The notes: generated by a model from the letters alone, not told the origin. Shown: positions 1-6,669, numbered from the stretch's first letter. The stretch is DNA of 11,512 nucleotides from Dehalococcoidales bacterium (GCA_002685815.1 NYYM01000014.1:13326-24837), one strand, 5' to 3'. Translations and numbers: made by a program.

Positions 1-86
1 GAAAAGACCGTCTCAATGTCGTAGTCACCCTGATACAAATTGACGCAGTTACCGTCCCTGATATCTACGGCAGGTATTATTTCTAT
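1..86 (-). CDS. hisA: HisA, phosphoribosylformimino-5-aminoimidazole carboxamide ribotide isomerase (N-terminal part)
   Basis: This is the first 28 codons of a gene that leaves the window on the left. The translation contains [10 protein letters not shown] followed by [12 protein letters not shown], the first beta strand and first loop of HisA, which performs the Amadori isomerisation step of cytosolic histidine synthesis. The Asp of AVDIRDG is the expected catalytic acid. The start is unusual. A clear Shine-Dalgarno AGGTGA (93-98) lies six bases before ATA at 84-86, an in-frame TGA (93-95) lies just upstream, and the first ATG/GTG/TTG in frame (TTG at about codon 17) would remove the active-site strand. 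ATA is therefore the probable start, unless the base is wrong and should be ATG. It lies 52 bases downstream of trpS on the same strand and is probably read from the same transcript. The family call is strong; only the start is doubtful. Confidence 0.85.
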   Translation of the reverse strand, partial: MEIIPAVDIRDGNCVNLYQGDYDIETVF

Positions 87-92
87 CTTGGT

Positions 93-98
93 TCACCT
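93..98 (-). promoter_or_regulatory. Ribosome binding site of hisA (AGGTGA)
   Basis: AGGTGA on the minus strand, six bases before the ATA codon at 84-86. It matters because it fixes the hisA start at a non-canonical codon; no ATG, GTG or TTG lies at a suitable distance in frame. Confidence 0.6.
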
Positions 99-138
99 CG
101 CACCTTGATGTTCGGGGGAAAGGGGATTAATTCCGCCT

Positions 139-1122
139 CTAACCCAGCCCCACCCGCTCTTTCACCAGGGTCAGGGTCTTTTCGGCCTGGGGACGAGCGC
201 GGTCAGCCCCTTCACTGAGTACAGAATCAATATAGGTGGGGTCGGCAGTCAGTTCCCGGTAGCGGGTTTGCAGGGGTCGCAGTCCCTCTATTACCACTTC
301 CCCCAACTCCTTCTTGAGAGCCGCATAACCTTGACCGTCAAAGTGGGCTTCAATGTCTTTTCGGCTCTTCCCTGTAAAAAGTTCGTAGATGACCAGCAGG
401 TTGTAGATACCCGGCCTGCTTCCGTCAAACACAATGTCGCGTTGTGAGTCGGTCGTGGCCCGCAGTATCTTGCCTTGAATAACCTCGACGGAATCAAGCA
501 GGTTAATAGCGTGACCGACAGCCGTTTCACTCGCGCTCATTTTTGTTGTCGGGTCGTCCAGCCCCATGATGCGGGCCCCCACTTCAGGGATTAGAGATTC
601 AGGTATTCTGAAAGTCTGGCCGTAGATTGAGTTGAAACGCTGGGCAACGTCCCTCGTCAGCTCAACGTGCTGTTTCTGGTCGTCCCCTACCGGCACCACT
701 TCGGTATCGTAGAGCAGAATATCTGCCGCCATCAGAGCCGGGTAATCGAAAAGACCGGTGCTGACCTGCTCCTTCCGTTTCCGTGATTTCTCTTTGAACT
801 GAGTCATCCGTTGCATCCATCCCACGGGGATAAAACAATTGAGAATCCAGGCCAGTTCGGAGTGAGCGCTGACTTGAGACTGGACAAAGACAATAGACCG
901 CTTGGGGTCGATCCCCGCAGCCAAATACAGACCGGAAAGTTCGCGGATCTTGGCTTTTAAGATGGTCGGATCCTGGGACACGGTAATGGCATGCAGGTCA
1001 ACGATGCAAAAGATGTTATCAAAATCGTCCTGCCTTTTTACCCACTGCCTGATGGCCCCCAGATAATTGCCAATATGGGCATCGCCAGTTGGCGCGATAC
1101 CTGAAAATACTCTTTTCTTCAT
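139..1122 (-). CDS. trpS: Tryptophanyl-tRNA synthetase
   Basis: Charges tRNA-Trp with tryptophan in the cytosol using ATP; class Ic aminoacyl-tRNA synthetase. The 327-residue length is normal for bacterial TrpRS. The N-terminal Rossmann signature is [17 protein letters not shown], with the HIGH-type motif at residues 16-19 (HIGN). [13 protein letters not shown] (about 147-158) is the conserved tryptophan/ATP-site segment, and the KMSKS-type loop is KMSAS at 194-198, so the second Lys is Ala. The ATG start is well supported by AAGGAG (1132-1137) nine bases upstream. A candidate promoter lies at 1148-1177. The gene sits between the membrane protease gene and hisA, all on the minus strand, but the gap to the protease gene is about 160 bases, so its own promoter is likely. 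No T-box motif was found in the leader. Confidence 0.97.
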   Translation of the reverse strand: MKKRVFSGIAPTGDAHIGNYLGAIRQWVKRQDDFDNIFCIVDLHAITVSQDPTILKAKIRELSGLYLAAGIDPKRSIVFVQSQVSAHSELAWILNCFIPVGWMQRMTQFKEKSRKRKEQVSTGLFDYPALMAADILLYDTEVVPVGDDQKQHVELTRDVAQRFNSIYGQTFRIPESLIPEVGARIMGLDDPTTKMSASETAVGHAINLLDSVEVIQGKILRATTDSQRDIVFDGSRPGIYNLLVIYELFTGKSRKDIEAHFDGQGYAALKKELGEVVIEGLRPLQTRYRELTADPTYIDSVLSEGADRARPQAEKTLTLVKERVGLG

Positions 1123-1147
1123 CTGAAAGCTCTCCTTCGCTCAAAAA

Positions 1148-1177
1148 AGTGTAACATAAAGGGTTTCACGGCGACAA
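1148..1177 (-). promoter_or_regulatory. Candidate sigma-70-type promoter for trpS
   Basis: Minus-strand TTGTCG (1172-1177), an 18-base spacer, then TACACT (1148-1153) preceded by TG plus one base (extended -10). Each hexamer matches consensus at four of six positions. The predicted transcript would begin about 20 bases before the trpS start and include its Shine-Dalgarno site. Confidence 0.45.
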
Positions 1178-1215
1178 GGCAACTTGTTTCAAATCCGAAT
1201 CGCCCATATCCCCGC

Positions 1216-1230
1216 ATTTGGACGCCAAAT
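1216..1230. other. Small inverted repeat between the protease gene and trpS
   Basis: ATTTGG, three bases, CCAAAT: a perfect six-base-pair inverted repeat. Longer arms AAATCCG (1191-1197) and CGGATTT (1250-1256) flank it, so the region could fold into a larger nested structure. It lies just past the protease stop codon on the minus strand and has no T-tract, so it is not a clear terminator. Function is unknown. Confidence 0.3.
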
Positions 1231-1280
1231 CCCTAGATTAACAACTGAGCGGATTTTCGCATTCCAGGATGAGACCCGAT

Positions 1281-2528
1281 TCACCCATTCCGGTTTTTGT
1301 GCCGACGGATCGCCTCGACTCGCTGTAGTAGGGGGGGATGAGAATAATTCAGAGCCACGTAGAGGCGATGAGGAGTCAGGTTTGAGAGATTATCCGCCGA
1401 TAGTTTTTTCAGCGCTTCTTCGAGGATTCCCCCTTCACTTGTGGTCTCAACGGCAAACCGATCGGCTTGGTATTCGTTTCTTCGGGAAAGAGCGTTGAGG
1501 GCTGACGACAAAACCATTTCAACCGGAGCGTAAAGTAATCCGAAGAATATGAATCCGGTGTATAACGATGACTGCTCCATGTAGAACGCCTGATATAACC
1601 CGGGGCTGTTCAGGAAAACGGAGAACAGGTAGAAAATCAGTCCGGTGTGGGCAATACCGAGTACCATTCCCTGTAACAGGTGCTTTTTCTTGTAGTGCCC
1701 TATTTCGTGGGCCAGAATAGCTACCAGTTCCGCCAGGTTGTGTTTGTCAATCAGGGTATCGAACAGGGCAATCCGCCTGGTACGGCCGAAACCGGTGAAG
1801 AAAGCGTTAGCCTTGGTGGAGCGCTTTGAGCCGTCCATTACGAAGATATTCTTGACCGCGTAACCGGCTGAACGGGCGTAACTCTGGATAGCCTCCCTCA
1901 GTTCTCCGGGCTCCATCGGGGTGAATTTATTAAAAAGGGGCATCAGCCACACCGGGGCCACAAACTGCATGATGATCGTGTAAATTGTGATACCCAGCCA
2001 GCAGAATAACCAGGCAAAGTCACCCCCGTATTCAAACAGCAGCAGAAGCCCGGTCAGCACCGGTCCACCCAGCATTACCGCCAGGACTAATCCCTTTATC
2101 AGGTCGGTAATAAAAATGAGTGGGGTAGTCCGGTTAAAGCCGAAACGTTCTTCAATTACGAAGGTACTGTAGATGCCGAATGGAAAGGTCAGTAATTCAT
2201 AGCCAATCAGCAGGATACCTATGTAGGCCAGCCCGTTTACGATTGAGCCGAATCCCCACGACCTGACAATCTGGTCCAGGGAATTAAAACCACCCGTAAA
2301 CCAGAACAGAAGAATAACCAGTAGGCCGAATGAACCGGTAACGAAGCCAAAACGTGTCCTTGTCCTGGTATAGTCCTGAGATTGCCGGTACTCATCCGGT
2401 TGGTACACCCCTGTCAGAGTCTTGGGTATGTCCTGCTTCAGGGACTTCAGGTTCAGGACATCAGCGGCGGTACTGACCAGGAACTCCACTACCAGGGCCG
2501 AAAAGACAACTATTGCAAAGATATTCAT
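1281..2528 (-). CDS. M48 family membrane metallopeptidase (Ste24/CAAX prenyl protease 1-like)
   Basis: A 415-residue integral membrane zinc protease of family M48A. Several hydrophobic segments are visible: a leading one at about 3-20, then about 63-80, 97-120, 138-165 and 170-195, and a pair after the active site near 286-305 and 323-345. The zinc motif is HEIGH at 274-278 within LVAILAHEIGHYKKKH, and the third ligand is Glu352 in NEYQADRFA. The segment around 232-258 (DGSKRSTKANAFFTGFG) is typical of the Ste24/HtpX core before the active site. In eukaryotes this family trims prenylated CAAX proteins; bacteria do not usually make these, so quality control of membrane proteins is more likely here, but the substrate is unknown. 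The ATG overlaps the TGA of the upstream hydrolase (ATGA, 2525-2528), showing translational coupling. Length and motifs are complete. Confidence 0.93.
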   Translation of the reverse strand: MNIFAIVVFSALVVEFLVSTAADVLNLKSLKQDIPKTLTGVYQPDEYRQSQDYTRTRTRFGFVTGSFGLLVILLFWFTGGFNSLDQIVRSWGFGSIVNGLAYIGILLIGYELLTFPFGIYSTFVIEERFGFNRTTPLIFITDLIKGLVLAVMLGGPVLTGLLLLFEYGGDFAWLFCWLGITIYTIIMQFVAPVWLMPLFNKFTPMEPGELREAIQSYARSAGYAVKNIFVMDGSKRSTKANAFFTGFGRTRRIALFDTLIDKHNLAELVAILAHEIGHYKKKHLLQGMVLGIAHTGLIFYLFSVFLNSPGLYQAFYMEQSSLYTGFIFFGLLYAPVEMVLSSALNALSRRNEYQADRFAVETTSEGGILEEALKKLSADNLSNLTPHRLYVALNYSHPPLLQRVEAIRRHKNRNG

Positions 2529-3372
2529 CGTTCAAAAGTCTGGAGACGAGAGGCTAGCCAGTCATCCGTATCGCTCAATACTTGTCCCCGTCCCGGCTCG
2601 TTGAGAATTTCGTGGAAGAAACCATCGTAGATTCTGAGTGTTTTGTCCTTTGAACTCACCCTCTCATAGACCAACCGGCTGCCCTCCGGGTTCGATAGGC
2701 GATCGGCGGAACCGCTCATGACTAAGACTGGCAGCCAAATCCTTAACATCTGATCGGGTAAATCTTGCATCGCTCTTATCAGTTCCGCTCCCAGCCGGGC
2801 CCGTATTTTGCCCCGGTATACCAGCGGGTCGCGCTTGTACGCCTCAACCACCGCCTGGTCCTGACTAATAGCCGATGAATCAATAACGTCTACACCCAGC
2901 TTGGGCGTTATCGAGGAGAGCAGCCGGGCCAATCTGATCTTGGTGGCTGATAGACTATTCCCCGGCCCGATGGTAGCCCCCGAGAGAATCAACCCGTCAA
3001 TCTCATTCTGATGATCGATACAGTAAGCAAGGGCAATCAACCCTCCGACACTGTGGCCAATCAAAAAGATCTTCTCGCCGGGGTGGTTGACTCGTACCAT
3101 TCCGAAAAAGGTCTGCAGGTCATCAGTGTAATGGGAGAATCTTCAACATACCCTCGTAAGCCTTCCGACCGGCCGTGCCCCCGCTGGTCAAAGCCATAGA
3201 CGGCGTACCCCCCGGACACAAAGTGGTCTGCCACACTCGCATAACGACCGAAGTGTTCTGCCAGACCGTGAACAATCAGTAATACGGCTTTGGGACTTCC
3301 GGTCGGGAGGTGTCCTTCATAATATAGACCAAGGCTGCCACGGCCGGCAAACTTCTCCGATATGTCTTTCAT
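2525..3372 (-). pseudogene. Alpha/beta hydrolase, monoacylglycerol-lipase-like, interrupted by a one-base frameshift
   Basis: Two overlapping minus-strand frames make one serine hydrolase of the lysophospholipase/monoglyceride lipase group (about 282 residues once joined). The first frame carries the oxyanion segment HGLAEHFGRY (about 35-44) and FDQRGHGRSEGLRGYVED. The second carries the nucleophile motif GHSVGG (Ser108), the acid Asp224 in SGSADRL and His254 in FFHEILNEP, so the triad is complete. Restoring one T after the Asp78 codon (forward strand near 3138: GAAATC instead of GAATC) joins VED to FSHYTDDLQTFFGMV. As written, translation runs out of frame to a stop at 3061-3063. The ATG at 3370-3372 was chosen over in-frame TTGs nearer the promoter. 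The stop overlaps the start of the protease gene. It would hydrolyse glycerides or lysolipids; whether the shift is real or a sequencing error cannot be decided from the sequence. Confidence 0.85.
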
Positions 3373-3380
3373 CTTCAACA

Positions 3381-3412
3381 ATTATACACCCGGCCGTACA
3401 GCCTTGCGTCAA
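3381..3412 (-). promoter_or_regulatory. Candidate promoter for the hydrolase-protease pair
   Basis: A perfect TATAAT on the minus strand (3381-3386) with TTGACG (3407-3412) upstream; the 20-base spacer is longer than ideal. The -10 box ends only eight bases before the ATG at 3372, so transcription would begin about two bases before the start codon, a nearly leaderless mRNA. No good Shine-Dalgarno precedes this ATG, which agrees. Confidence 0.45.
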
Positions 3413-3529
3413 AGGTGTCTTCTTTCACGCCTCGTATCCTGGAGCCAAACATCTTCTATTTAGCCTTAATGCTATAATGCCAACGTGGAATCGTTATTTT
3501 AGCGTGATGACTGACCCCAACTTGAAGCG

Positions 3530-3538
3530 TGGTACAAT
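3530..3538 (+). promoter_or_regulatory. Extended -10 promoter for the beta-helix gene
   Basis: TGG followed by TACAAT (TACAAT at 3533-3538) is an extended -10 element. There is no good -35 box at 17 bases. A second TATAAT lies farther up at 3473-3478. The predicted start near 3545 gives a leader of about 45 bases with the Shine-Dalgarno CGGAGG at 3579-3584. Confidence 0.5.
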
Positions 3539-3589
3539 TATCCGGACGGACCAGCCGGGCTGGTAATATGAGCAAAACCGGAGGAACGA

Positions 3590-4126
3590 ATGATTAGAAG
3601 CGTCAACGGCAAGACGCCCCGGATTGCCGATTCAGCCTTTATCAGTGAGGCGGCTTACATTGTCGGCGATGTAGAGATTGGAGAAAACTCCAGCGTCTGG
3701 CCCGGGGCGGTGGTCAGGGGTGACCTCGGTAAGATAACCATCGGGCGGTACGTCGTTGTTGAAGATAATTGCGTCGTCCATTCCGGGTCACCGGCCATGC
3801 CTCCCATAGGAAATGTTACCATCGGAGACAACGTAATCATTGGTCACGGGGCCGTAGTGCAGTGTCGCAAGATTGGAAACAATGTCCTGGTAAGTATTAA
3901 GGCTATCCTCCTTCATGATGCTGAGATCGGGGATAACTCCATAATCGCCGCCGGCTGTGTGGTTAAAGAAAAAATGATAATCCCCGAAAAATCATTCGTG
4001 GTTGGCGTTCCGGCGGAAATTAAGGGAGAAGTCGCCGGTTCCCAGTCATACTGGAGGGAGAATAGCCCCGGAATCTACGCAGAACTGGCCCGGCAGTACA
4101 AAAACGAAGGGCTCGAATCCGGGTAG
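3590..4126 (+). CDS. Gamma-carbonic anhydrase-like left-handed beta-helix protein (one zinc ligand replaced)
   Basis: A 178-residue hexapeptide-repeat protein of the gamma-carbonic anhydrase/YrdA group, normally a trimer with zinc between subunits. Repeats of the type (I/V)GD/EN run from about residue 24 to 126, followed by the conserved VVGVPAEIKGE and a C-terminal helix. The segment SSVWPGAVVRGDLGKITIG is the family hallmark. Zinc ligands in this family are three His: His64 (CVVHSGS) and His86 (GHGAVV) are present, but the third, five residues after the second, is Gln91 (codon CAG in GTG CAG TGT). The usual (I/V)GMGA after it reads VSIKA. It may therefore bind metal poorly and not be an active carbonic anhydrase. 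ATG with CGGAGG five bases upstream. Its end lies 9 bases from the end of convergent argS, with no terminator between. Confidence 0.9.
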   Translation: MIRSVNGKTPRIADSAFISEAAYIVGDVEIGENSSVWPGAVVRGDLGKITIGRYVVVEDNCVVHSGSPAMPPIGNVTIGDNVIIGHGAVVQCRKIGNNVLVSIKAILLHDAEIGDNSIIAAGCVVKEKMIIPEKSFVVGVPAEIKGEVAGSQSYWRENSPGIYAELARQYKNEGLESG

Positions 4127-4135
4127 CCGATTCCC

Positions 4136-5806
4136 TCACATCTTGCCCGGGGCTGTCATCTCCATCAGGTGAAGGGTCTTGGCCAGAACAATCTTGGCAG
4201 CCTCTACCAGCTTGAGACGGGCTTTGGTCAGGTCTTCGTCCTCTGAAATAACCCGGCACTGCTTGTAGAAGCTGTGGAATACGGTGGCTAGCTCCTGCGC
4301 GTAGTGGGGAAGGTGATGGGGTTCCAGAGTGCGGGCTATCGTATCCACCAGTTCCGGCAGGAGCAGCAGTTTGCGCACCAGGAATAATTCCGGCTCACCG
4401 GTTAGCAGAGAAACATCTCCCTTACTGTGATCAATACCCCTCTCTTCAGCCAGACGAAGGATGCTGGCGATACGGGCGTGGGCATATTGAACGTAATAGA
4501 CCGGGTTATCGGCCGATTCTTTCTTGGCTAGCTCCATATCAAAGTCCATCTGGCTGTTAGCAGAACGGGCCAAAAAGAAGAAGCGGCAGGCGTCACTTCC
4601 CACCTCATCCACTAGCTCACGCAGCGTGATAATGTCGCCGGTTCGCTTGGAGACACGAACGGTCTCACCACCACGACGCAGGGTGACCATCTGGTGTATT
4701 ATGAGCTCCAGTCGTTCGGGATTGACACCGAGGGCGCCCACAGCCGCCTTGAGCCGGGGTACATGCCCCTGGTGGTCGGCTCCCCAGATATCAATTACCC
4801 GGTCAAACTTACGCTCCAGGAACTTGTTGTAATGGTAGGCGATATCGGTGGCGAAGTAGGTGGGCGACCCGTCGCTGCGCACCAACACATTGTCCTTGTC
4901 CTCACCGAGGGCAGTAGAGACAAACCAGGTAGCTCCCTCTTTCTCAGCGATGTAACCTTCCTTGCGCAGCAGAGACATGGCTCTTTCGTATTGACCGTTT
5001 CCATAGAGGCTCTGCTCGGTAAACCAGGAATCAAATTCAATCCCCAGCAACTGAAGTTCTTCTTTTATCTTACTAATGACCCTTTCCACCCCCAGCTTAC
5101 CCAGTTCCGTCACCGCGCCGGCCTCATCCATCTTGAGAAAGCGATCTCCCTCCGTGGAGGCAAACTCACCAGCCAGGTCAACCAAATAGTTGCCCATGTA
5201 GCCGGCTTCAGGCATTTCCGCCTCTTTATCCAGAGCCTGCAGGTAGCGGATAAAAAGAGAACGATAAAAGAGGTTTATCTGGTTACCGGCATCATTGAAG
5301 TAGTATTCTCTCTCAGCGTCATATCCGGCGGCGGAAAGCACATTCGCCAGGGTGCTGCCCAGAATAGCTCCCCGTACATTCCCCACGTGGAGCGGACCGG
5401 TGGGATTAAGGCTGACGAATTCTACCTGGACCCGGCTTCCCCGGCCAATATCAATATTAGCGTAGCTGTCTCTGGCCGACAGGATTGAGTCCACCTGGTT
5501 GGTCAGCCAGTCGCTCTTGAGAGTGAAGTTAATAAATCCCGGAGGAGCCGCCACGATGCTCTTGATTTCAGGAGCGGGCGGCATCAGGCCAATCAGGTCT
5601 TCGGCAATCGACATCGGTTTGGCCCCTGCCACCCGGGCCAGCTTCAGCGGAAAGCCGGAAGCGTAGTCTCCGTGTTCCGGCTTCTGAGAGCGTTCGATAA
5701 AGGGCTCGGGCAAGACCGCCAGGGGCAGTTTACCCGCTTTTTGAGCTTGGCTGGCGGCCTGGGCTAGTAGCTCTTCGAGCCAGTTCTTGAGTTCCAGTAT
5801 CTCCGT
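4136..5806 (-). CDS. argS: Arginyl-tRNA synthetase (apparent ACG start)
   Basis: Charges tRNA-Arg in the cytosol; class I synthetase with an N-terminal tRNA-recognition domain and a C-terminal anticodon-binding helical domain. From the ACG at 5804-5806 it has 556 residues, a normal ArgRS length. The HIGH motif is HVGN at 140-143 in NPTGPLHVGNVRGAI, and the KMSKS equivalent is VSKRTGD at 385-391. YVQYAHARI (about 438-446) begins the anticodon-binding domain. The N-terminal helix and PEHGDYAS are in frame upstream of the first TTG (5711-5713), so that TTG cannot be the true start: it would delete about 31 residues. The only well-placed start is ACG, six bases after a perfect AGGAGG; no ATG, GTG or TTG lies between the upstream in-frame TAA and the TTG. 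The protein would begin MEILELKNWLEELLAQ. Either a rare ACG start or a T-to-C error or variant. Confidence 0.95.
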   Translation of the reverse strand, partial: TEILELKNWLEELLAQAASQAQKAGKLPLAVLPEPFIERSQKPEHGDYASGFPLKLARVAGAKPMSIAEDLIGLMPPAPEIKSIVAAPPGFINFTLKSDWLTNQVDSILSARDSYANIDIGRGSRVQVEFVSLNPTGPLHVGNVRGAILGSTLANVLSAAGYDAEREYYFNDAGNQINLFYRSLFIRYLQALDKEAEMPEAGYMGNYLVDLAGEFASTEGDRFLKMDEAGAVTELGKLGVERVISKIKEELQLLGIEFDSWFTEQSLYGNGQYERAMSLLRKEGYIAEKEGATWFVSTALGEDKDNVLVRSDGSPTYFATDIAYHYNKFLERKFDRVIDIWGADHQGHVPRLKAAVGALGVNPERLELIIHQMVTLRRGGETVRVSKRTGDIITLRELVDEVGSDACRFFFLARSANSQMDFDMELAKKESADNPVYYVQYAHARIASILRLAEERGIDHSKGDVSLLTGEPELFLVRKLLLLPELVDTIARTLEPHHLPHYAQELATVFHSFYKQCRVISEDEDLTKARLKLVEAAKIVLAKTLHLMEMTAPGKM

Positions 5807-5812
5807 TTTAGC

Positions 5813-5818
5813 CCTCCT
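5813..5818 (-). promoter_or_regulatory. Ribosome binding site of argS (AGGAGG)
   Basis: A perfect AGGAGG on the minus strand, six bases before the ACG codon at 5804-5806. It decides the argS start in the absence of any standard start codon nearby. Confidence 0.7.
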
Positions 5819-5850
5819 GCTTATAGAAAGTCCTTCCGATTTATGCCTGA

Positions 5851-5859
5851 ATTATACCA
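5851..5859 (-). promoter_or_regulatory. Extended -10 promoter for argS
   Basis: Minus-strand TGG plus TATAAT (TATAAT at 5851-5856), a perfect extended -10 box without a clear -35. The transcript would begin about 38 bases before the ACG start and contain AGGAGG. Confidence 0.55.
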
Positions 5860-5931
5860 TAGAGGTGAGCAGGTGGGTACGCTTCACCATTGAGGGGGTG
5901 GCCCGGGAAGGCCCCGGAGAGTAGGATGGAC

Positions 5932-5946
5932 TAATGTCAGACATTA
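5932..5946. promoter_or_regulatory. 15-base palindrome overlapping the promoter of the zinc-ribbon gene (candidate operator)
   Basis: TAATGTC-A-GACATTA, a perfect inverted repeat with seven-base arms and a one-base centre. Its right arm overlaps the -35 hexamer at 5944-5949, a usual place for a repressor to block RNA polymerase. The binding protein is unknown. Confidence 0.4.
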
Positions 5947-5972
5947 ACAGAATGAAAGTTCTATGATAAAAT
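5944..5972 (+). promoter_or_regulatory. Promoter of the small zinc-ribbon gene
   Basis: TTAACA (5944-5949), a 17-base spacer and TAAAAT (5967-5972), preceded by TG plus one base. Both hexamers match consensus at five of six positions. Transcription would begin near 5979, about 24 bases before the gene. Confidence 0.6.
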
Positions 5973-6002
5973 CTCTGGAGAACAGAGTGACGGTTTCGAG
6001 AA

Positions 6003-6239
6003 TTGAAAAAGAAGAAAAAGCAAATAAGGGCACCCAAGAAATTACCGGACTTTAACCTGGAAGACATATTGAGCGCCCCCAAACCTGAAGTAGCAGAAAA
6101 GCGGGCCGACGGTTTGGGGTGCAACAAATGTGGCAGTCTGAAATTCATATCCAAAGGCGCAGTAACCGTATTTCGCGGTCAGAGAATGAAGGTATACCAT
6201 TGCCACGGCTGCGGGCAAGATTTCTACAAGACCGAGTAA
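6003..6239 (+). CDS. Small zinc-ribbon protein
   Basis: A 78-residue basic protein. A lysine-rich tail (MKKKKKQIRAPKK) is followed by a linker and then a four-cysteine zinc ribbon: Cys40 and Cys43 in GCNKCGS, Cys67 and Cys70 in HCHGCGQDF. The two CxxC knuckles, 23 residues apart with beta-strand-like sequence between, are typical of ribbons that bind nucleic acid or structure a complex; the basic tail fits nucleic acid binding, but no function can be assigned. The start is TTG: a TGA lies five codons upstream and the next Met is inside the ribbon. No convincing Shine-Dalgarno precedes it. The gene has its own good promoter with a palindrome over the -35 box and stands alone, divergent from argS. 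Confidence 0.75.
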   Translation: MKKKKKQIRAPKKLPDFNLEDILSAPKPEVAEKRADGLGCNKCGSLKFISKGAVTVFRGQRMKVYHCHGCGQDFYKTE

Positions 6240-6275
6240 GATTCGTTTCCTCCCATTCTACCGTCACCCCGACCT

Positions 6276-6293
6276 TCCCGATAGCAATCGGGA
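6276..6293. other. Hairpin between convergent genes
   Basis: TCCCGAT, AGCA, ATCGGGA: a perfect seven-base-pair stem with a four-base loop, placed between the ends of the zinc-ribbon gene (+) and the GIY-YIG gene (-). The position fits a shared transcription end, but neither strand has a T-run after the stem, so it is not a standard intrinsic terminator. It may instead be a dispersed repeat. Confidence 0.4.
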
Positions 6294-6305
6294 CGCTCTC
6301 CCCCA

Positions 6306-6560
6306 TCAATCGTTTAATCCTAATGCTTTGAGCATGTAGGCCGGATTCTTCCACGATTTAATCTGACGCTCCCGTTGTCTGGCTTCCTGTCTCGTATTAT
6401 GGCCTTCCGTATGAATCAATCTCCAAGGAATATAGCTCTTCGTCGATAGTGTTTTACCTGCATTGTGTTGGTGTAGTTTGATTTGTACATCAGATGATGA
6501 GCCGCTATAGTGCCTCCCGGTCTGGTCACTCTTTAGAATGTAAATGTACACGTAATGCAT
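6306..6560 (-). CDS. GIY-YIG domain protein (UPF0213/YhbQ-like, probably impaired)
   Basis: An 84-residue single-domain GIY-YIG protein of the small stand-alone group. It begins MHYVYIYILKSD; the YIG equivalent is YSG at 18-20 (GRHYSGSSSD), then LHQHNAGKTLSTKS, the conserved IPWRLIHTE strand and RQRERQIKSWK with Glu64 as the metal ligand. The arginine normally found before LxxH is Lys28 (QIKLHQH), and the first strand is two residues long because TACATT is duplicated in tandem. Both changes suggest weakened nuclease activity. ATG at 6558-6560 was chosen: the frame is open farther up, but the extra N-terminus reads through the tRNA gene. There is no clear Shine-Dalgarno. It lies 21 bases after tRNA-Ala on the same strand and probably shares its transcript. 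Confidence 0.8.
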   Translation of the reverse strand: MHYVYIYILKSDQTGRHYSGSSSDVQIKLHQHNAGKTLSTKSYIPWRLIHTEGHNTRQEARQRERQIKSWKNPAYMLKALGLND

Positions 6561-6581
6561 CTGATAAACGTGCGTCCTCGG

Positions 6582-6654
6582 TGGAGATAGGGGGATTCGA
6601 ACCCCCGACCTCTGCATTGCGAACGCAGCGCTCTCCCAGCTGAGCTATATCCCC
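6582..6654 (-). tRNA. tRNA-Ala (anticodon CGC)
   Basis: A 73-base minus-strand cloverleaf. The acceptor is GGGGATA with TATCTCC, including the G3:U70 wobble pair that identifies alanine tRNA. The D arm is GCTCAGCTGGGAGAGC, the anticodon arm CTGCG-TTCGCAA-TGCAG with anticodon CGC (reads GCG), and the T arm GGGGG-TTCGAAT-CCCCC. Discriminator A is followed by CCG, so the final CCA is not encoded and must be added after transcription. Confidence 0.97.
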
Positions 6655-6669
6655 ATCTGCACACTAGAA

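Noticed and set aside
1123..1280. A T-box leader before trpS, and likewise before argS at 5807-5870.
   Set aside because: No AGGGTGGNACCGCG-like core or terminator was found; both leaders are too short.
1184..1498. A 104-codon plus-strand frame over the end of the protease gene.
   Set aside because: Mostly antisense to the conserved protease C-terminus, with no recognisable domain or Shine-Dalgarno.
4694..5488. A 264-codon plus-strand open frame opposite argS.
   Set aside because: It is antisense to a clearly conserved synthetase, has no family features and follows its codon pattern.
6276..6293. A seven-base-pair hairpin as an intrinsic terminator.
   Set aside because: There is no T-tract on either strand; listed only as a hairpin.
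6561..6617. An N-terminal extension of the GIY-YIG frame (MQRSGVRIPLSPP...).
   Set aside because: This is a translation of the tRNA-Ala gene, a common artefact; the family begins at MHYVYI.
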